Assembly (NCBI RefSeq): GCF_900163665.1
Contig: NZ_FUIA01000014.1
Span: 62,001-126,000, forward strand
Reading direction: 5' to 3'
Length of the DNA stretch: 64,000 bases
Origin: Frigoribacterium sp. JB110
GTDB lineage: Bacteria > Actinomycetota > Actinomycetes > Actinomycetales > Microbacteriaceae
Both the position numbers and the translations under genes were made by a program. The notes under the pieces were generated by a model. It worked only from the letters and a program-made list of their open reading frames with translations. It was not told the DNA's origin and ran no database searches. Shown piece after piece: positions 60,695 to 64,000 of this stretch. How positions within the stretch are numbered: position 1 is the first letter of the stretch; each line of letters begins with the position of its first letter.

Positions 60695-61546
60695 ATGAGC
60701 GACGTCCGCAGCGGCACCGCCCGCACAGAAGCCGGCCCGCGTCGGCGGGCGTCCCCGCCGGGGCAGCTTCCCCGAATACTGGCTGTTCCCGCCCTCGTCG
60801 GGATCGCCATGCTCGTCCTCCCGCTGGCCGCCCTCGTCGGCCGGGTGGAATGGACGACGGTCTGGGGAGACGTCACCTCGCCGGCGTCCCTTGAGGCGCT
60901 GTGGCTCTCGGTGCGCACTGCGCTGGTGGCGACGGGGATCTGCCTCGTGCTCGGAGTGCCGCTCGCTCTTCTGATCGCCCGCTCCGCCCGCGCCGTGGCG
61001 GCCGTGCTGCGGGCGCTCGTGACGATACCTCTGGTGCTGCCGCCGATGGTCGGCGGTGTCGCTCTGCTGTTCCTGCTCGGCCCGACCGGCCCCGGCGGCT
61101 CGCTCCTCGCCGAGGTCGGCATCCAGATTCCGTTCACCACCACGGCCGTGGTGCTGGCGCAGGTGTTCGTCGCGCTGCCGTTCCTCGTGCTCGCCCTCGA
61201 GGGTGCGCTGCGCTCGGTCGGCACCGAATTCGAGCTCGCGGCAGCGGGATTGGGCGCGGGCCGGTGGCGCATCCTCGCCCGCATCACGCTCCCGCTCGCC
61301 GCACCCGGCCTGATCGCCGGCACGGTGCTGTGCTTCGCCCGTGCGGTCGGCGAGTTCGGCGCCACGGCGCTGTTCGCGGGGAACGCGCCGGGTGTGACCC
61401 GCACGATGCCGCTGGCGATCTACACCGCGTTCAACGGATCAGGGCTCTCGCAGGGACCGGCGGTCGCGCTGTCACTGCTGCTGCTGATGACCGCGATCCT
61501 CGTGCTTCTTCTGGTGCGGGCCTGGCGACCGGGAGCGATGCGATGA
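60695..61546 (+). CDS. modB: Molybdate ABC transporter permease
   Basis: A 283-residue ModB-type permease with about six helices (LAVPALVGIAMLVLPLAALV first). The EAA-like coupling loop is EFELAAAGLGAGRWRILARI, and CFARAVGEFGATALFAGNAP is the family signature. It overlaps modC by four bases (ATGA) and follows modA closely. Confidence 0.92.
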   Translation: MSDVRSGTARTEAGPRRRASPPGQLPRILAVPALVGIAMLVLPLAALVGRVEWTTVWGDVTSPASLEALWLSVRTALVATGICLVLGVPLALLIARSARAVAAVLRALVTIPLVLPPMVGGVALLFLLGPTGPGGSLLAEVGIQIPFTTTAVVLAQVFVALPFLVLALEGALRSVGTEFELAAAGLGAGRWRILARITLPLAAPGLIAGTVLCFARAVGEFGATALFAGNAPGVTRTMPLAIYTAFNGSGLSQGPAVALSLLLLMTAILVLLLVRAWRPGAMR

Positions 61547-62931
61547 GCCGTGGAAATCAGCACAGGGTGAGCGGCGCGCCGATCGACGCGCACGTGATCG
61601 TGAACCGTCCCGGATTCCGGCTCGACGCACGCGTGCGCGTCGAGCACGGCGAGATCGTCGCGGTGATGGGGCCGTCAGGCGCAGGGAAGTCCACACTGCT
61701 GGGCGCGATCGCCGGAGTGACGCGCCTGTCGGGCGGGACCGTGGCGTTCGGCAACGACACGGCTGCCACCAGGCGGCGCCACGTGCGCCCGCAGAAGCGC
61801 GACGTGGTGCTGCTCAGCCAGGATCCACGGCTGTTCCCGCACCTCTCCGCACGCGACAACGTCGCGTTCGGCCTTCGCGTGCGCGGCCTCGACGGCAAAC
61901 ACGCCCGCAACGAGGCGGATGAGTGGCTCTGGCAGGTCGGCCTCGGCGGCACGGGCGACCATCACCCCCGCGAGCTGTCAGGAGGGCAGCAGCAGCGTGT
62001 CGCGATCGCCAGGGCGCTGGCGGCCGCACCCCGCGCCGTGCTCCTCGACGAACCGCTCACGTCCCTCGACCCCGAAACTGCCGCCGACATCCGAGCCATG
62101 CTGCAGGAGCAGCTGATCTCGTCCAGGGTCGCCGCTCTCATCGTCACGCACGACGTCACCGATGCCGCCGCCCTCGGGCGGCGCCTGTTCATACTGGAGA
62201 AGGGCACCATCACGCAGGAAGGGCCGACTGCGGATGTGCTCGCGCGCCCGCAGACGCCGTTCGCTGCGACGGTCGCCGGCCTGAACCGGATCGTGGGCAC
62301 CGGATCGAGCGGCGGATGCCTGGTCAAGGCGTCGGAGGGCCCCGTTCGCATCGGAGGCAGCGACTCCGCAGACGCAGGCGGCGGACCGCTCGCCGCGGCG
62401 CACGTCGTGCCGCATCATCGGGCACTGCCTGCGGGGTACGAGTCGGCGGACGACGCGGAGCACGTCGACGGGGACGCACCATCGTCGACGCGCGATGCCC
62501 AGGCCGCGGCGCTGGCGCGCACCCCGCGACGGCACGCGCACGAGGGCAAGCGGGTCACGGCGCTGTTCCGGCCGAGCGATGTGCGCCTGGAGCGCGCCGA
62601 CGACGACTCGTGGACCGCCGCACTGCGACTGGCCCGCGATGCCGAACCGGAACCCGGCGAGTGGCTGGCACGGGTCGTCCGATTCGAGTCGACGCCGTCC
62701 GGAGCGCGCGTCGTCACGGAGAACCCGCGAGTGGCGGCCGAGATCCCCGCCGAACGGCTCGCCGGCATGCACCTGGCTCCCGGCGACCCCGTGCGCCTGT
62801 CCGTACCGGCGGATCGCGTGCGGATCATCGGCCCGGCACGCAGGCCGCGCGCATCCGGTGCGCACTCGCCGCGCGAGGACGGCACGCGCCAGGTCACCGA
62901 CCGCGGTGCCGCTTCCGCTGTCGGAGAGTAG
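61543..62931 (+). CDS. modC: Molybdate ABC transporter ATP-binding protein
   Basis: A 462-residue ModC-like ATPase, longer than the usual ~350. Walker A VMGPSGAGKSTLLGAI, signature ELSGGQQQRVAIARALA and Walker B AVLLDEPLTSLDPE are intact, followed by the switch His in LIVTHDVTDAAAL. Between the ABC domain and the C-terminal MOP/TOBE-like part lies a long polar linker (about residues 255-340, for example SDSADAGGGPLAAAHVVPHH) rich in His, Asp and Ala. The C-terminal domain reads VTALFRPSDVRLERADDDSW. The start overlaps modB. Confidence 0.9.
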   Translation: MSRGNQHRVSGAPIDAHVIVNRPGFRLDARVRVEHGEIVAVMGPSGAGKSTLLGAIAGVTRLSGGTVAFGNDTAATRRRHVRPQKRDVVLLSQDPRLFPHLSARDNVAFGLRVRGLDGKHARNEADEWLWQVGLGGTGDHHPRELSGGQQQRVAIARALAAAPRAVLLDEPLTSLDPETAADIRAMLQEQLISSRVAALIVTHDVTDAAALGRRLFILEKGTITQEGPTADVLARPQTPFAATVAGLNRIVGTGSSGGCLVKASEGPVRIGGSDSADAGGGPLAAAHVVPHHRALPAGYESADDAEHVDGDAPSSTRDAQAAALARTPRRHAHEGKRVTALFRPSDVRLERADDDSWTAALRLARDAEPEPGEWLARVVRFESTPSGARVVTENPRVAAEIPAERLAGMHLAPGDPVRLSVPADRVRIIGPARRPRASGAHSPREDGTRQVTDRGAASAVGE

Positions 62932-62957
62932 CCTGGTCTGATGCACAGGAGTCGCTC

Positions 62958-64000
62958 ATGACGGCCGTTTCGCTGGGCGCGACGATCGCAGTCGCCCCTG
63001 CGGAAGGCGCAGCCGCGCGCCCCGCGACGTTCGACGGGCCCCTGGGCGGGCCGATCGTCGACCGCTTCGGCCGCGTGCACCGCGATCTGCGCATCTCGCT
63101 CACCGATCGCTGCTCCCTGCGGTGCACGTACTGCATGCCGGAGCAGGGCAACGAGTGGCTGGCACGCGAGAGCATCCTCACTGTCGACGAGATCGTTCGA
63201 GTGGCCGGCATCGCCGCAGCCAGCGGCATCTCGACGTTCCGACTGACCGGGGGAGAGCCGCTGCTGCGGCGCGACATCGTCGACGTGGTCAGGCGGCTCG
63301 CACGCATCGAATCCCCTGACGGGCCCGTGAAGATCGCGATGACGACCAACGGCATCCGGCTGGGGGAGTTCCTTCCCGATCTGGTCGATGCGGGCCTGAA
63401 ACGACTGAACATCTCGATCGACACGCTCGATCGGGAGAAGTTCCGCGAGCTGACCCGTCGTGATCGCTTCGACGACGTGATGGACGGCATCGCGGCCGCG
63501 GCGCGCAGCGGCCTGAAGCCGCTCAAACTCAACACCGTCGCCATGCGCGGGGTGAACGAGGACGAGATCGTCGACCTGGTGGAGTTCGCCACGGGACACG
63601 GCGCGCAGCTGCGCTTCATCGAGCAGATGCCCCTCGACGCCGGACACACCTGGAGCAGGGACAGCATGGTCACGCGCGAGGAGATCCTCGACGCGCTGCG
63701 CACGCGGTGGGAGCTGGAGCCGATCCCCGGCCGCGGCGGCGCGCCCGCCGAGACCTGGCGGCTCGGCGGAAGCTCGCATTCGGTCGGCGTGATCGCATCC
63801 GTCACCGCCCCGTTCTGCGGCGACTGCGACCGGATGCGCCTCACGGCCGACGGGCAGATCCGGAACTGCCTGTTCTCCAACGACGAGTACGATCTCGTGC
63901 CGCGGCTGCGCGGGGGCGGCAGCGATGACGACATCGAACGGGTGCTGCGGGCGGCCATCGCGGGTAAGCTGCCCGGGCACGCCATCAACGACCCGTCGTT
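62958..64000 (+). CDS. moaA: GTP 3',8-cyclase, cut by window edge
   Basis: A radical-SAM enzyme of which ~347 residues are present. The N-terminal cluster motif is SLTDRCSLRCTYCMPEQG (CxxxCxxC), and the C-terminal Fe-S motif is FCGDCDRMRLTADGQIRNC. It also has RLTGGEPLLRRDIVDVVRRL. With MoaC it performs the first steps of molybdenum-cofactor synthesis from GTP. Start ATG 62958 with AGGAG 7 bases before. The conserved C-terminal Gly-Gly tail, if present, lies outside the window. It follows modC, 26 bases on, likely in the same unit. Confidence 0.93.
   Translation, partial: MTAVSLGATIAVAPAEGAAARPATFDGPLGGPIVDRFGRVHRDLRISLTDRCSLRCTYCMPEQGNEWLARESILTVDEIVRVAGIAAASGISTFRLTGGEPLLRRDIVDVVRRLARIESPDGPVKIAMTTNGIRLGEFLPDLVDAGLKRLNISIDTLDREKFRELTRRDRFDDVMDGIAAAARSGLKPLKLNTVAMRGVNEDEIVDLVEFATGHGAQLRFIEQMPLDAGHTWSRDSMVTREEILDALRTRWELEPIPGRGGAPAETWRLGGSSHSVGVIASVTAPFCGDCDRMRLTADGQIRNCLFSNDEYDLVPRLRGGGSDDDIERVLRAAIAGKLPGHAINDPS

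Noticed and set aside
59692..61404. In-frame extension of the moeB frame upstream to 61404
   Set aside because: It is antisense to modA and modB and has low-complexity composition. A ribosome site supports the start at 59691.

Overview
The window is high-GC, gene-dense actinobacterial chromosome. Gene order and content (HRDC/RNase D next to a DUF3000 gene, SufE overlapping a rhodanese, SCO4848-type small membrane protein, ykoFEDC under a TPP riboswitch, many LPxTG-anchored proteins, GTG starts, 4-base ATGA/GTGA overlaps) suggest Microbacteriaceae, most likely Microbacterium or a close relative. This is inferred from protein families, not from a search.

Layout. (1) 1-9048, core housekeeping: a fatty-acid beta-oxidation pair (fadB N-terminus and fadA), RNase D, DUF3000, a surface alpha/beta hydrolase, SufE plus sulfurtransferase, ZapE/AFG1 ATPase, and ammonium transporter AmtB preceded by GlnR-type boxes. 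(2) About 9133-22900, a putative integrated mobile element. It starts at a tRNA-Val(CAC) whose 3' half is overlapped by a large serine recombinase gene. It carries a small membrane gene, a duplicated LRR surface protein, a lipoprotein, a large SARP-ATPase regulator, a second lipoprotein, a MobF relaxase/helicase and an HTH protein. Paired GTGTGAG heptamers with 11-bp periodicity lie in front of the surface genes, which suggests they form the regulon of the SARP. Three genes here (small membrane gene, first lipoprotein, relaxase) each need exactly one single-base correction to be read through. None was noticed in the flanking core genes. (3) 23075-27748, a Fur/Zur-like box and a two-gene operon: a secreted S53 (sedolisin-like) protease and an LPATG-anchored repeat protein. 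(4) 27.8-35.1 kb: a RhtA/EamA remnant, an alanine/sodium symporter, a divergent LysR/YeiH pair with an operator, SDR, MFS, small membrane protein, VOC and PemK-like genes. (5) 35.16-39.1 kb: TPP riboswitch and ykoFEDC, a thiamine-precursor ECF transporter. (6) 39.1-49.7 kb: a probable alpha-mannoside locus with a 2007-aa wall-anchored GH92 enzyme, a LacI regulator with a perfect-consensus operator, and a sugar ABC transporter (binding protein and two permeases, no ATPase). (7) 49.7-52.1 kb: alcohol dehydrogenase, a membrane protein and a NUDIX CoA pyrophosphatase. (8) 52.2-64.0 kb: a molybdenum island with a YdeP/FdhF-type molybdopterin oxidoreductase, mogA and moaE; the opposing operon moaD-DUF6457-mobA-moaC-moeA-moeB(rhodanese); then modABC and the start of moaA.

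How the parts work together. The molybdenum genes form a nearly complete route from molybdate uptake through cofactor assembly to one candidate enzyme. The GH92 enzyme would trim mannosides at the wall, and the LacI/ABC genes would sense and import the products. The island resembles a conjugative or mobilizable element that carries its own regulator for surface proteins. The single-base frameshifts suggest the element is decaying, or that at least one gene (poly-G at a lipobox) is switchable.
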